From: Trichodesmium sp002260545 | GTDB taxonomy: Bacteria; Cyanobacteriota; Cyanobacteriia; Cyanobacteriales; Microcoleaceae | NCBI RefSeq assembly: GCF_050016015.1 | Contig: NZ_JBNHEQ010000230.1 | Span: forward strand, 10,396-74,395 | Length of the DNA: 64,000 nt | Direction of reading: 5' to 3' | In this document: positions 1 to 9,101 of the stretch, in pieces | Layout of the letters: each line of letters starts with the position of its first letter | Numbering within the stretch: the stretch's first letter is position 1 | Notes under the pieces: model-generated | Told to the model about the DNA's origin: nothing | Seen by the model: the letters and a program-made list of their open reading frames with translations, nothing else | Databases searched by the model: none | Program-made: the position numbers and the translations under genes

Positions 1-165
1 TTGACTTTTGACTTGCGCGTAGCTCTATATTGCTAGTAAATTTTAGAATTAATTCAGAACCTAAAAACAGCAGTCATAAACAAATAACTGCTATTGAAAA
101 ACTTAGTCAGTTTTAACAGACTTTGACTATTTATAGCACTACAAAAAAGTGTTAGGAGATTGATA

Positions 166-327
166 ATATCATGTCCGTTGGTATGGTCGCGTTGTGTAAA
201 AGCTGGGGAAATATTTACCTTATGTAAGGTTTTTTCTTCTCTTAAAGCTTCTCTCCTAGATAACTAAAGCCTTCTTTCTTTTTCCTTACCTTCGCGCTTA
301 CAATACCAATGCTACCGGACATGATAT
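166..327. repeat. MITE-like element, family E
   Basis: Ends are inverted copies of ATATCATGTCCG (start) and CGGACATGATAT (end), giving a 162-bp element with no coding capacity. A related element with ends ATATCAAATCCG/CGGATTTGATAT lies near 48.3-48.5 kb. The rest of the leading spacer (1-165) shows nothing recognisable; 350-384 is a run of the heptamer CTCCCTA directly before the permease gene. Confidence 0.65.
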
Positions 328-398
328 AAAATAGTATTTTCTCTTTTCTACTCCCTACTTCCTACTCCCTACTCCCTACTCCCTATAAAAACTAATTT

Positions 399-1436
399 AT
401 GCTGAACTTACTTAATAAAAGATTATTTTGGTACTTAGCATTACCAATAATTGTCATAAATGGTTGGGCTTTACTACAAATATTTCAATATTTTGGTCGA
501 ATAATCACAATAACTGTATCTGCAACATTACTCTCATTTTTGTTAGATTACCCAGTGCTTTTTTTAGAGAAACATGGAGTTAAAAGAAACCGAGGAGTTA
601 TTTTAGTCTTTTTAGTCGCATTAGTAATAATATTAGTTTTAGGAATTATTCTAATTCCCCTACTATTAGAACAACTTACTGGATTAATTGAAAAACTTCC
701 TAGTTGGCTAGAATCAGGAAATCAACAATTAGAGTCATTTGATCGATGGGCATTTAAGCGGAGATTACCAATTAATTTAACAGTTTGGGCAAATCAATTT
801 ACAGAAAGTTTATCTTCTCAACTGCAAGATATTACAGGAGAAATTATTAGTTTTGTTCTCAATACAGTAGGTAGAATTTTTGATATTTTAATTACCATAG
901 TTATTACTTTTTATCTAATGTTACATGGCGATCGCCTTTGGAATGGAATATTTAATTGGCTGCCTAATCACCTAGACATTCATATCCGGAAATCATTTAG
1001 ACAAAATTTTGAAAATTATTTTATTGGTCAAGCAACACTAGCTTGTTTGATGGGTGTTTCTATGACCATAAGTTTGTTATTTCTAGGAACTCCTTTTGGT
1101 TTATTATTTGGCATAGGAATTGGGTTGATGACTTTAGTTCCTTTTGGTACTGCTTTGGGTGTAACTCTCGTCAGTTTATTAATAACTTTAGAAAATTTTT
1201 GGCTGGGAATAAAAGTTTTAATTGTGATAGTTTTAATCGAACAAGCAATTGAAAATTTTGTTGCCCCTAGAATACTAGGAGGGTTTACAGGTCTTAATCC
1301 TGTCTGGATATTACTGAGTTTATTAGTGGGGGCGCAAGTATGGGGAGTTTTAGGTTTATTAATTGCTGTACCTATAGCAGGTTTTGTCAAAAATACTGTT
1401 AATTATCTCCGCTATTATGCAGAATTTAATCCATAG
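399..1436 (+). CDS. AI-2E/PerM family transporter
   Basis: Polytopic inner-membrane protein of the AI-2E transporter (PerM/YdiK) family, 345 aa, the usual length. Several hydrophobic segments are visible: two near residues 10-50, one at about 65-90, one at about 150-170 and a cluster from about 215 to the C-terminus. The central soluble stretch (about 95-150) between early and late helices is typical of the family. Members export small molecules or act in ion or osmotic homeostasis; the substrate cannot be read from sequence. The ATG start lies 14 bp after a CTCCCTA heptamer tract and no strong Shine-Dalgarno sequence is visible. It is monocistronic, convergent with tyrA. Confidence 0.85.
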   Translation: MLNLLNKRLFWYLALPIIVINGWALLQIFQYFGRIITITVSATLLSFLLDYPVLFLEKHGVKRNRGVILVFLVALVIILVLGIILIPLLLEQLTGLIEKLPSWLESGNQQLESFDRWAFKRRLPINLTVWANQFTESLSSQLQDITGEIISFVLNTVGRIFDILITIVITFYLMLHGDRLWNGIFNWLPNHLDIHIRKSFRQNFENYFIGQATLACLMGVSMTISLLFLGTPFGLLFGIGIGLMTLVPFGTALGVTLVSLLITLENFWLGIKVLIVIVLIEQAIENFVAPRILGGFTGLNPVWILLSLLVGAQVWGVLGLLIAVPIAGFVKNTVNYLRYYAEFNP

Positions 1437-1440
1437 TTCA

Positions 1441-1776
1441 TTTTAGTTATCAGTTATCAGTACCTCTGAAATAAGGAGGCTTAACCTTGGCGAATATTCT
1501 ATTTTTTTATCCCCTTAAAAGGGGATGCTTTAGACTGCAATTTTTCGGTAAAGAGTGTGGGGAATGTGGGAAGTGTGAGAGGAATTTTCGACCAATTTCT
1601 TGTATAAAAAAGCAGGATTTTATTGAGACTTGATACTGAATAAAAGTGATTACTCACCGCTCAACTAAACTTACTCAAACTTACTCAAAGGTCTGAAAGT
1701 CTAGTCATTCGTAGTGGGTCAAGCACTACAGAGTTAAACGGCAAACCCCTTTTTTAACCCCTACTCCCCTACTCCC
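1441..1776. repeat. Spacer with family C repeat
   Basis: The 340-bp spacer between the permease and tyrA (convergent genes) carries a family C repeat at about 1446-1550: cagttatcagtacc followed by an AT-rich centre with the short stem CCCCTTaaaAGGGG. Similar blocks occur near 7.1, 7.4, 12.2, 27.6, 32.4, 46.5, 46.8 and 47.4 kb. A run of ctactcccctactccc lies just after the tyrA stop codon. No gene is seen. Confidence 0.55.
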
Positions 1777-2622
1777 CTACTCCTTAAGAAAGAGTCTTCT
1801 ACTTTGCTCCGTAGACCTCAATTTTTCCTCAATAATCTGCCAATCTTCCTGCTCAATATCTTGAATCAACCCATCAATTTCCTCACGAAAAGAATAGAGC
1901 GATCGCAACACCTCTAAACTATTATATTGGGCCATCATTCGTCCTAACTCTGGATTACCCCCTCCCACTCGGCTAGTATCACGGAAACCAGAACTAGCCA
2001 ACTCTTGTGCTAACTTAACAACAGTAGGATTAGTCTCACTCATACAGGCAGAAATTAAACTAGCACTGGCCATCACAGGTAAATGAGAAATCCAGGCAAC
2101 AGCTCGATCATGTTCATGGGGGTCACAAAAGTAAACTTGACTCTGGAGCAACCTAGCTATTGTCTCAACTTTCTCCACAGACTCTAGGGGAGTATTTTCA
2201 GTAGGAGTCAGCACATAAGGTCTATCCTTAAATAAACCCAACTGAGCCACTTCAATCCCACTTTCTGCTTTACCCGCCATGGGATGTCCACCTACAAAAT
2301 TAGGCCAAATTTGAGAAACACCTTCCACAATGGGTGTCTTAACAGAACCCACATCAGTTAGAATTGCAGAGTAAGAAATAAAGGGAATAAGCTGTTCTAG
2401 AGTAGGAATAATACTGGAGATGGGAGTACAGATAAATATTAAATCAGTAATAGACAGTAAAGATAGTTCCAAGCTAGCTTCATCAACAGCTCCAAGAGCA
2501 ATTGCCTTTTGACAAGTTTGTTCTCGACGAGAGACCCCAAAAACACGATAACCTAAGGTTCTTAAATCCAATCCAAGTGAGCCACCAATTAAACCTAATC
2601 CGACAATACCTATATTCATCAT
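1777..2622 (-). CDS. tyrA: Prephenate/arogenate dehydrogenase
   Basis: Cytosolic TyrA: NAD(P)-dependent oxidation of arogenate or prephenate in tyrosine biosynthesis. The Rossmann nucleotide-binding motif GLGLIGGSLG is at residues 7-16. The family motifs TDVGSVK and GGHPMAGKAESG, containing the catalytic His region, are intact, as is the helical dimerisation domain with SHLP. Length 281 aa matches cyanobacterial TyrA (about 280), which is usually arogenate-specific; that specificity is inferred from the group. The start is a doublet ATG (MM). It is divergent from the first pentapeptide-repeat gene with only about 33 bp between start codons, so promoters must overlap neighbouring coding sequence. 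Confidence 0.93.
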   Translation of the reverse strand: MMNIGIVGLGLIGGSLGLDLRTLGYRVFGVSRREQTCQKAIALGAVDEASLELSLLSITDLIFICTPISSIIPTLEQLIPFISYSAILTDVGSVKTPIVEGVSQIWPNFVGGHPMAGKAESGIEVAQLGLFKDRPYVLTPTENTPLESVEKVETIARLLQSQVYFCDPHEHDRAVAWISHLPVMASASLISACMSETNPTVVKLAQELASSGFRDTSRVGGGNPELGRMMAQYNSLEVLRSLYSFREEIDGLIQDIEQEDWQIIEEKLRSTEQSRRLFLKE

Positions 2623-2655
2623 AATGTAATGGGCATGATACCAGGGTGCGCCCTA

Positions 2656-4209
2656 ATGATAATCGAAGAACTTCAACAAAAATATGCTGCTGGTGAAAGA
2701 AATTTTACTGACCTCAATCTTTTTGAGGCCAATCTCACTGGTATTAATCTCAGTGGCGCAAATCTTAGCGGAGTCAACCTCAGTGTTGCTAACCTAAGCG
2801 GTGCAAATTTAACAGATTCTAATCTTAGTAAAGCTAAACTTAATATTACTAAACTTAATGGAGCGCATCTTAGTGGCACAAACTTAAATGGCGCTGATTT
2901 GAATGTGGCGAACCTAGTTTTAGTTAATTTGAAAAAAGCTCAATTAATTGCTGCAAAATTGATCAGAGCAGAATTAATTAGGGCAGAATTAAGTGGGGCA
3001 AATCTTTCTTTAGCTGACTTAAGTGGAGCAAGTCTTGTTGAAGCGACACTCCGAAAAACTAATCTTAGTGGCGCTAATTTAAAGGGAGCTAACTTGCGTT
3101 TTGCTTCTCTTACAGGCTCTCATTTAATAGAAGCTAACTTGCAAGGAGCAGACCTGAGTGGTGCAGACCTGAGTGGTGCAGACCTGAGTGGTGCCGAATT
3201 GAGACAAACTAATCTTAGTGGTGCAAATTTGAATGGAGCTGACTTAAGTGGGGCTAACCTACGTTGGGCTGATTTAAATGGAGCTAAACTAAAGTGGGCG
3301 AGTCTGAGTGATGCTAAACTCAGTGGTGCTGACCTAAGTAGAGCAGATTTATCCCAAGCTAACCTTTTAAATGCTAGTTTAGTTCATGCTAATTTATCAA
3401 GTGCCTGTTTAATTGAAGTAGATTGGATTGGAGCAGATTTAACGGGGGCAACTTTAACAGGAGCAAAAATTTTTGGTGCCTCTCGCCTCGGAATTAAAAC
3501 AGAAGCAGTAAGTTGTGAATGGGTTGATTTAAGTGCTAATGGAGATAAAAGTCAAGTTTATTCTCTCAATTCTGGCAAAATTAAAAGTTTTTTTCATGAG
3601 ACTCTTCCTCAAGTAAAGATTATTGTTGATAGTCCCTTAGATAGTTCCAGTCATTATGCTCTAGCTGCAACATATTATCAAGTTAGTAAGTATTTACCAC
3701 AGCTAAATAAACCTCCTTCTATAGAAGTTAATTCTTGCAGAACAATTATTTCGTTTCCAATGAACAGCGATGAAAAGTTATTTGCTACTGCTTATATCGC
3801 TATTATACCTTTTAATGATTCTGCTAAAACCCAAGAGAGTATTATTAGTATTATGAAAATTCTTAACTCCCAAGATATAAATTATTTAACTCCTGTGGTA
3901 GCTAAAACAATTCGACAGTTAAGTACGGTTTTAACTAAATCAATTAAACAAGTTAATCAAATTAAGAAAGACAAAGCATTACTGAAATTTTGCAACGGAA
4001 TTAAATTTTTTCAGACAGCAACAAGAATAACTATAATTAATTCCAGCGGTCAAAAATTTAATCTCTACCATCATCCTACATTTGGTAAACGAATAGTAAA
4101 TAAAGTTAGTAAAAATCGTGAAGTAGAAACTATAATTCAAGTACCTCAAACAGAACCATATTCTCTTAATACAATTATTGATTTTATTGATGGCTTTCAT
4201 AAATCATAA
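2656..4209 (+). CDS. Pentapeptide-repeat protein, paralog 1
   Basis: Large pentapeptide-repeat protein, about 517 aa. Residues from about 15 to 290 are near-continuous A(N/D)LSG-type five-residue repeats predicted to form a right-handed quadrilateral beta-helix. They are followed by a non-repeat C-terminal domain of about 230 aa shared with the two paralogs downstream; conserved points are CEWVD, a VDSPLD-like motif, PPSIEVN and a DE-LF-TAYI stretch. I chose the ATG at 2656 rather than 2629 because the sequence after it (IxEELQQKYAAGERNF) aligns with the N-termini of both paralogs (EEILQQYTKGEKNF and KKYAQGKRNF). The function is unknown. No signal peptide or membrane segment is seen. Confidence 0.88.
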   Translation: MIIEELQQKYAAGERNFTDLNLFEANLTGINLSGANLSGVNLSVANLSGANLTDSNLSKAKLNITKLNGAHLSGTNLNGADLNVANLVLVNLKKAQLIAAKLIRAELIRAELSGANLSLADLSGASLVEATLRKTNLSGANLKGANLRFASLTGSHLIEANLQGADLSGADLSGADLSGAELRQTNLSGANLNGADLSGANLRWADLNGAKLKWASLSDAKLSGADLSRADLSQANLLNASLVHANLSSACLIEVDWIGADLTGATLTGAKIFGASRLGIKTEAVSCEWVDLSANGDKSQVYSLNSGKIKSFFHETLPQVKIIVDSPLDSSSHYALAATYYQVSKYLPQLNKPPSIEVNSCRTIISFPMNSDEKLFATAYIAIIPFNDSAKTQESIISIMKILNSQDINYLTPVVAKTIRQLSTVLTKSIKQVNQIKKDKALLKFCNGIKFFQTATRITIINSSGQKFNLYHHPTFGKRIVNKVSKNREVETIIQVPQTEPYSLNTIIDFIDGFHKS

Positions 4210-4379
4210 ATAAATTTAATCTCTATAGAAGATTTTTTTGGGAAGAAAGTGAGACAAAAGAAAGAAAAATTATCTATCTTTACTCCCTCAATCAAATCAA
4301 TAACTTTTTACAAAAAATAAGCAGTGATAATCAGAGCTAATCTGATTTGTAGCTAATATTTATTAAACTGGTATAATCT

Positions 4380-4518
4380 CTATAGCAATCCTATTTTATT
4401 CGTGGCAAAAATCTTACTGCTTTTTAGGGAACAGGGAACAGGGAATAGGGAACAGGAAGGAGTTTCAACTTTTTTATTTACTTTTTAATTTGTCACAACC
4501 TATTTAGGATTGCTATAG
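4380..4518. repeat. MITE-like element, family G
   Basis: Inverted ends CTATAGCAATCCTA and TAGGATTGCTATAG bound a 139-bp segment containing a gggaacaggg-type short repeat run. A related element (tatagcagttctatttta ... gggaattgctata) lies at about 55.98-56.29 kb. It sits in the 806-bp spacer between pentapeptide-repeat genes 1 and 2; the rest of that spacer (to 5015) is AT-rich with a cttccttctt-type tract and no gene. Confidence 0.6.
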
Positions 4519-5015
4519 TAAGTGATGATGCAAAATTAATTATAATTTTTATCATATATCTCCAATCTTATCCATAAATTATCAATTATTTTTCCTTGTT
4601 TCCTGTTCCCTGTTCTCTCTCTCAACTAGGAAATCTATTTTGCACAACTACATAAATTAATTATAAATAGAAAATATTGTATACAAAATCTCTACAAAGG
4701 AATAGACTTGATAATACTAGGCTAGAAAAAAGAATACAACAAAAAGGTGTGCAAAATAATAGATACTGTCAAAGTATTTATCATTTTTCCCTGTTGTGAT
4801 TGAATATTTCTTCCTTCTTCCCTTTTCCTTCTACCTTATGTAAAAAACATTTATCGCCCTTGGTATAATGTCAAAAAAATAAAGTCAAACAATATTAAGG
4901 ATTTTCTTGTTTTATTTCTCTAGAAAGGCAGCAAAGTAAAAATAGTATACTTTAGCTATTAAAATCTATGCTTAAAGCAAAAAAATCAAGTTTCAAATAA
5001 ATATATTATAAAAGT

Positions 5016-6569
5016 ATGAATCGAGAAGAAATACTTCAACAATACACAAAAGGAGAAAAAAACTTTACAGGTATTATTCTATGTGAAGCCAATCTTAGCA
5101 AAGTTAATCTCAATCAGATTAATTTAAGTCAAGCAGTATTAAATCTGACTAATTTGACTGAAGCTAATCTTAGTGAAGCTAACCTGAATGGAGCCAAACT
5201 AAATGTATCCAGACTGACTAAAATAAATCTTACCCATGCTAAACTTAACGGTGCAAATCTCAACCTTACTAATCTAATTCAAGCTGATTTAAGCAATGCT
5301 GAATTAATTGAAGCCAAGTTAATTCGAGCAGAGTTAATTCGGGCAAATATGAGTAATGCTAATCTCAAAGGTGCTAATTTAACAGAGGCTGATTTAAGAG
5401 AAGCTATTTTAAAACAAGCTAACCTACAATTAGTAGATTTACATTCTGCCCGTTTACGAAGTTCTTGTCTAGCCAATGCTAACTTAGAAAGAGCTAATTT
5501 ACATAGAGCAAATCTTAGTAAAGCTGATTTGAGAGGAGTTAATTTTAATAATGCTGAACTTACACAAGCTAATCTCTCTCTCTCTAATTTAAGTCAGGCT
5601 AATTTGAAAGGAGCTAATTTAACAGAGGCTGATTTAACAGGAGCTAATTTGAATGGAGCTAATCTTGATTCAGCTATACTCAATAGCGTAAATTTACATG
5701 GGGCAAACTTACATAATTCTAATTTATCTAATGCTGTTTTAGTTAATGCTGATTTAACCAAAAGTAATTTAATTTATGTTAGTTGTGAAGGAGTAGATTT
5801 AACATCAGCAACCCTAACAGGTAGTAAGCTTTATGGAGTATCACGATTTAGGATAATTGCGGAAAATATTACTTGTAATTGGGTTGATATGAGTGTCAAT
5901 GGTGATGGTAGTAAAATTATCAACTTGACTCCAGAACAATCTAAGCTTTTTTTTAATGCTAGTCAACCAACTGTAAAAGTTACGGTTGATGCACCTTTAT
6001 ATCCTGATTCTCATTTGGCTTTAGCTGCTATCTATCGTCAAATTTATAAACAGTATAATCTTTTGGGATTACCTCCTAATATCGAAGTAAATTATCAAAA
6101 AACTATACTATCAATTCGAGTAGATAAAGATGAGCAGTTATTTCCTACTGCATATCTGATGATTTATCCATTTAAAGTATCTACATTAACTCAAAATTAT
6201 TTTTTAGAATTAATCGAGCAAATTTTCCAAGACTACTCTAGAAATTTAGATGTTAGAACATCCAATCGTTTTGCTAAGATTAGGGTAAGCCTTAATAAAA
6301 TGAAAAGAATAATTGATGAACTAAAAGCTAATAATACTCAACCTCCTCAAATACAAAATTTAAAGTTTTTCAGTTCCCTTATAAAAATTAAGATAGTTAA
6401 TTCAATAGGACAAGATTTTTGTGTCACAAATAGTTTAGATTATACCGAAGCAATCTCTAATTTTTTAATCAAAAAAGATATAAATCAAGAATACTTAGTC
6501 AACTCTTTTATAAATCGTCAACAATTTCATAAAAACCTAGTATTATTTGTCAAAAATTTTTCTGAATAA
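5016..6569 (+). CDS. Pentapeptide-repeat protein, paralog 2
   Basis: 517-aa paralog of the preceding gene with the same architecture: short N-terminal helix (EEILQQYTKGEKNF), roughly 50 A(N/D)Lxx pentapeptides to about residue 285, then the shared C-terminal domain. Conserved elements are CNWVDMS, VTVDAPLYPDSHLALAA, PPNIEVN and DEQLFPTAYLMIYPF. Divergence from paralogs 1 and 3 is substantial outside the repeats, so the duplications are not recent. ATG start without a strong ribosome-binding site. No catalytic motif is recognised; the pentapeptide helix suggests a protein-interaction or DNA-mimicking scaffold, but that is only a family-level inference. Confidence 0.88.
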   Translation: MNREEILQQYTKGEKNFTGIILCEANLSKVNLNQINLSQAVLNLTNLTEANLSEANLNGAKLNVSRLTKINLTHAKLNGANLNLTNLIQADLSNAELIEAKLIRAELIRANMSNANLKGANLTEADLREAILKQANLQLVDLHSARLRSSCLANANLERANLHRANLSKADLRGVNFNNAELTQANLSLSNLSQANLKGANLTEADLTGANLNGANLDSAILNSVNLHGANLHNSNLSNAVLVNADLTKSNLIYVSCEGVDLTSATLTGSKLYGVSRFRIIAENITCNWVDMSVNGDGSKIINLTPEQSKLFFNASQPTVKVTVDAPLYPDSHLALAAIYRQIYKQYNLLGLPPNIEVNYQKTILSIRVDKDEQLFPTAYLMIYPFKVSTLTQNYFLELIEQIFQDYSRNLDVRTSNRFAKIRVSLNKMKRIIDELKANNTQPPQIQNLKFFSSLIKIKIVNSIGQDFCVTNSLDYTEAISNFLIKKDINQEYLVNSFINRQQFHKNLVLFVKNFSE

Positions 6570-6830
6570 CTAGATTTTACTGTATAAAATTAGGAGCAGA
6601 TCGAGGCAAAAAAATAATTTGACAAAATATCAAAAGTTGTGCTATAGATTTTTTTTGTCAGGAGTCATAAAATATAAGTCATAAGTTAGAAAGATTTTAA
6701 TATTAAGTAACAGATAAAACATACCAAACATCAGTGATATTTGGTATGAGGTTTTGGGGAAAAACACTTGAATCAATTGTTTATAGAGGTTTTCAGGTAG
6801 ATGAAGTACATAGTCAAAACGACAACCCTT

Positions 6831-6858
6831 GTAGGGACGTTCCATGGAACGTCCCTAC
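6831..6858. repeat. 28-bp perfect palindrome
   Basis: A perfect inverted repeat with arms GTAGGGACGTTCCA and TGGAACGTCCCTAC and no loop. It lies 261 bp after pentapeptide-repeat gene 2. A second 28-bp perfect palindrome with the same outer GTAG/CTAC ends but different centre is at 27793-27820. The arms recall the GTAGGGACG ends of small mobile repeats; a role as a terminator is not supported by a T-tract. Confidence 0.7.
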
Positions 6859-7005
6859 TTTGTTCTACTAAAATGAAAACTGCTGTAATTTATGGTACTC
6901 ATAGTGATAAACCTCTAAAAGAGTCAAATTCCGAACAAATCTAATACCAATTCGATCAAAAAATGTTAGAAAACTGTGTTTCTAGGGAATAGAGAATAGG
7001 GTATG

Positions 7006-7490
7006 TCATTTCAGTTAGCCTCCTGTCGGAGGAACTGCGCAATTCAGTTACAAGTTACAAGTTACAAGTTACAAGTTATCAGTACTTCCTGCTAAACCAG
7101 GAGGCTTGAAATACGGAATATTCTTTTTTTATCCCCTTAGGAGAGGAGGCTATTAACCCAAATTTTTCGGTCAGTAGATATTTATCCAAAATGAAGTCAA
7201 AAACCCTTTATTATAACCGTTACCCAGCTTATACACAGGTTTGATTTTTTATTGACAAATAGACCGTAATTATAATCATCTTAAAAACAATTGAAAAAAC
7301 TATAGGTTTTTTTAGTAAGCGTGAGGTACACTCTTATCTTTTCTTTCTTTTTACTAGAAAATAATGTCTAAAGTCTCCCCTTTTAAGAAGATGAAAAGAT
7401 AACAGTTCATTATTTCAAGCCTCTGGGTTAGCCCCAGAGGTACTGATAACTGAATTGCGCAGTTCCTCCGGAGGAGGCTAACTGAAATGA
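7006..7490. repeat. Inverted-repeat element, family F, enclosing family C
   Basis: Long imperfect terminal inverted repeats of about 45 bp: TCATTTCAGTTAGCCTCC with an inner GGAGGAACTGCGCAATTCAG at the left, and the reverse complement ending in GGAGGCTAACTGAAATGA at the right. Inside are direct acaagtt repeats (7046-7080), a family C block with a ccccttaggag stem, and its mirror near 7375-7440. Shorter versions of the CAGTTATC...ACTGAAATGA end occur at about 27.85, 30.84 and 47.46 kb. The remaining spacer between pentapeptide-repeat genes 2 and 3 holds no gene. Confidence 0.6.
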
Positions 7491-7578
7491 CCTGTTCCCT
7501 ATTCCCTAAAACCTAGAATTTTGTACATCACCAGTATAAGAATTGCTATATCTAGTAAACTTGACTACTTAATAACAA

Positions 7579-9096
7579 ATGTCAGAAGAAATATTAAAAA
7601 GATACGAATTAGTCAAAAAATATGCACAAGGAAAAAGAAATTTTGCTGCCATTAACTTGACAGAAGTCAACCTGAGTCAGATGAACTTGAGCAAAACTAA
7701 TCTTAGTAATGCTACTTTATTTGTTTGTAATCTCAGTGGTGCAAATCTCAGTGAAGCCAATCTTACTAAAGCTAATCTCAATATAGCCCGTCTTAGTAGT
7801 GCCAATCTGAAAAAGGCTATATTAAATCAAGCAACTCTCAATGTGGCCAATCTAGTCCGAGCTAATCTGAGTGAAGCTGAATTAGTAGAAGCTACCCTAG
7901 TTAAAGGAGAGTTAGTTAGAGTAGAATTAACTCTAGCTAATCTTAGGCGAGCCAATCTTAGTGGGGCCGACATGAGAGAAGCAAATATCACAGAAGCTAA
8001 CTTAAGTCAAACCAACCTGAGTGGCGTAAATCTCAGATTTGCTCTAGCACAAAGAACTAATCTAGAAAAAGCTGACCTCCACAATGCCGATCTGACAAAA
8101 GCAGATCTAGAGGGGGCTAATTTTACCAATGCTGAATTGAGACAGGCTCACCTTAGTATGGCTAATCTTAGGAATACCACATTTAATGGGGCAAATCTCA
8201 GGTGGGCTATTCTCAATGGAGCTGATTTAACTGATGCCGACCTCAGTAATGTTAAATTGAGTGGAGCAAATCTTCGCGGAGCGAATTTAACTAACACAAA
8301 ATTAACCAATGCTAGTCTAGTTCATGCTGATTTAAGCGAAGCCAATTTAGTCAGAGCTGATTTAGTGGGAGTAGATTTATCAGGAGCAATTTTAACTGGA
8401 GCAAAACTTTATGAAGTTCCTAGATTAAATCTTAAAGCGGAAGATATTGTTTGTGAATGGATTGATGTTAGTCCCAATGGCGATCGTAGTCAAGTTTATC
8501 GCTTTAAATCATCAGCAGAATCTAAGAGATTTTTTAACCATCAATCCCCAATAGTTCAAATTCTTGTTGATTCAACTTTAGACTTGAAAGCTAATGTGGC
8601 TCTTACTACAACTTACTATCACTTGGCTAAGGATTACGATTTTATTAATCGTCCTCCTAGTATTGAAGTTAACTACCAAAGAACTATTTTGAATTTTAGA
8701 GTAGACAGTGATGAACTGTTATTTATACTAGCATTTATAGTGATCTTACCTTTTGCTGATGCTAAAAAAGCTCAAGTTAACATTATAGAAATTGTCAAAA
8801 ATCACCCTTTACAAAAAATCAATGCCAAAATATTAGAATTAGAAATTGGCATGGAACAAATCATCCAAAAAAATCAGAGAATAAAAAAAATTATTGACTC
8901 TGTTAGAGGCAAAATTACTTTTTTTTCAACCCCTACTCAGTTAATTTTAAATAATTCAAGTGGTAAGAGTTTAGTAGTAAGTAACAATCCAGACTTTGGG
9001 AAAAAAATCTGTAAAAATATAGATGAACAAAAATTCTCTTTACCCCCTGATAATAAGGTAGCTGATTTTATTAATAGCTTTTATCACTTTGGTTAA
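7579..9096 (+). CDS. Pentapeptide-repeat protein, paralog 3
   Basis: 505-aa third member of the tandem family. N-terminal helix (LVKKYAQGKRNF), continuous A(N/D)L-S/T-x repeats to about residue 275, then the shared C-terminal domain with CEWIDVSPNGD, VQILVDSTLDLKANVALTT, PPSIEVN and DELLFILAFIVILPF. It ends 5 bp before the GTG of the helicase-like gene, so these two are probably one transcription unit. The function is unknown. Shares no obvious signal sequence with exported proteins, so it is likely cytosolic. Confidence 0.88.
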   Translation: MSEEILKRYELVKKYAQGKRNFAAINLTEVNLSQMNLSKTNLSNATLFVCNLSGANLSEANLTKANLNIARLSSANLKKAILNQATLNVANLVRANLSEAELVEATLVKGELVRVELTLANLRRANLSGADMREANITEANLSQTNLSGVNLRFALAQRTNLEKADLHNADLTKADLEGANFTNAELRQAHLSMANLRNTTFNGANLRWAILNGADLTDADLSNVKLSGANLRGANLTNTKLTNASLVHADLSEANLVRADLVGVDLSGAILTGAKLYEVPRLNLKAEDIVCEWIDVSPNGDRSQVYRFKSSAESKRFFNHQSPIVQILVDSTLDLKANVALTTTYYHLAKDYDFINRPPSIEVNYQRTILNFRVDSDELLFILAFIVILPFADAKKAQVNIIEIVKNHPLQKINAKILELEIGMEQIIQKNQRIKKIIDSVRGKITFFSTPTQLILNNSSGKSLVVSNNPDFGKKICKNIDEQKFSLPPDNKVADFINSFYHFG

Positions 9097-9101
9097 AATC
9101 T

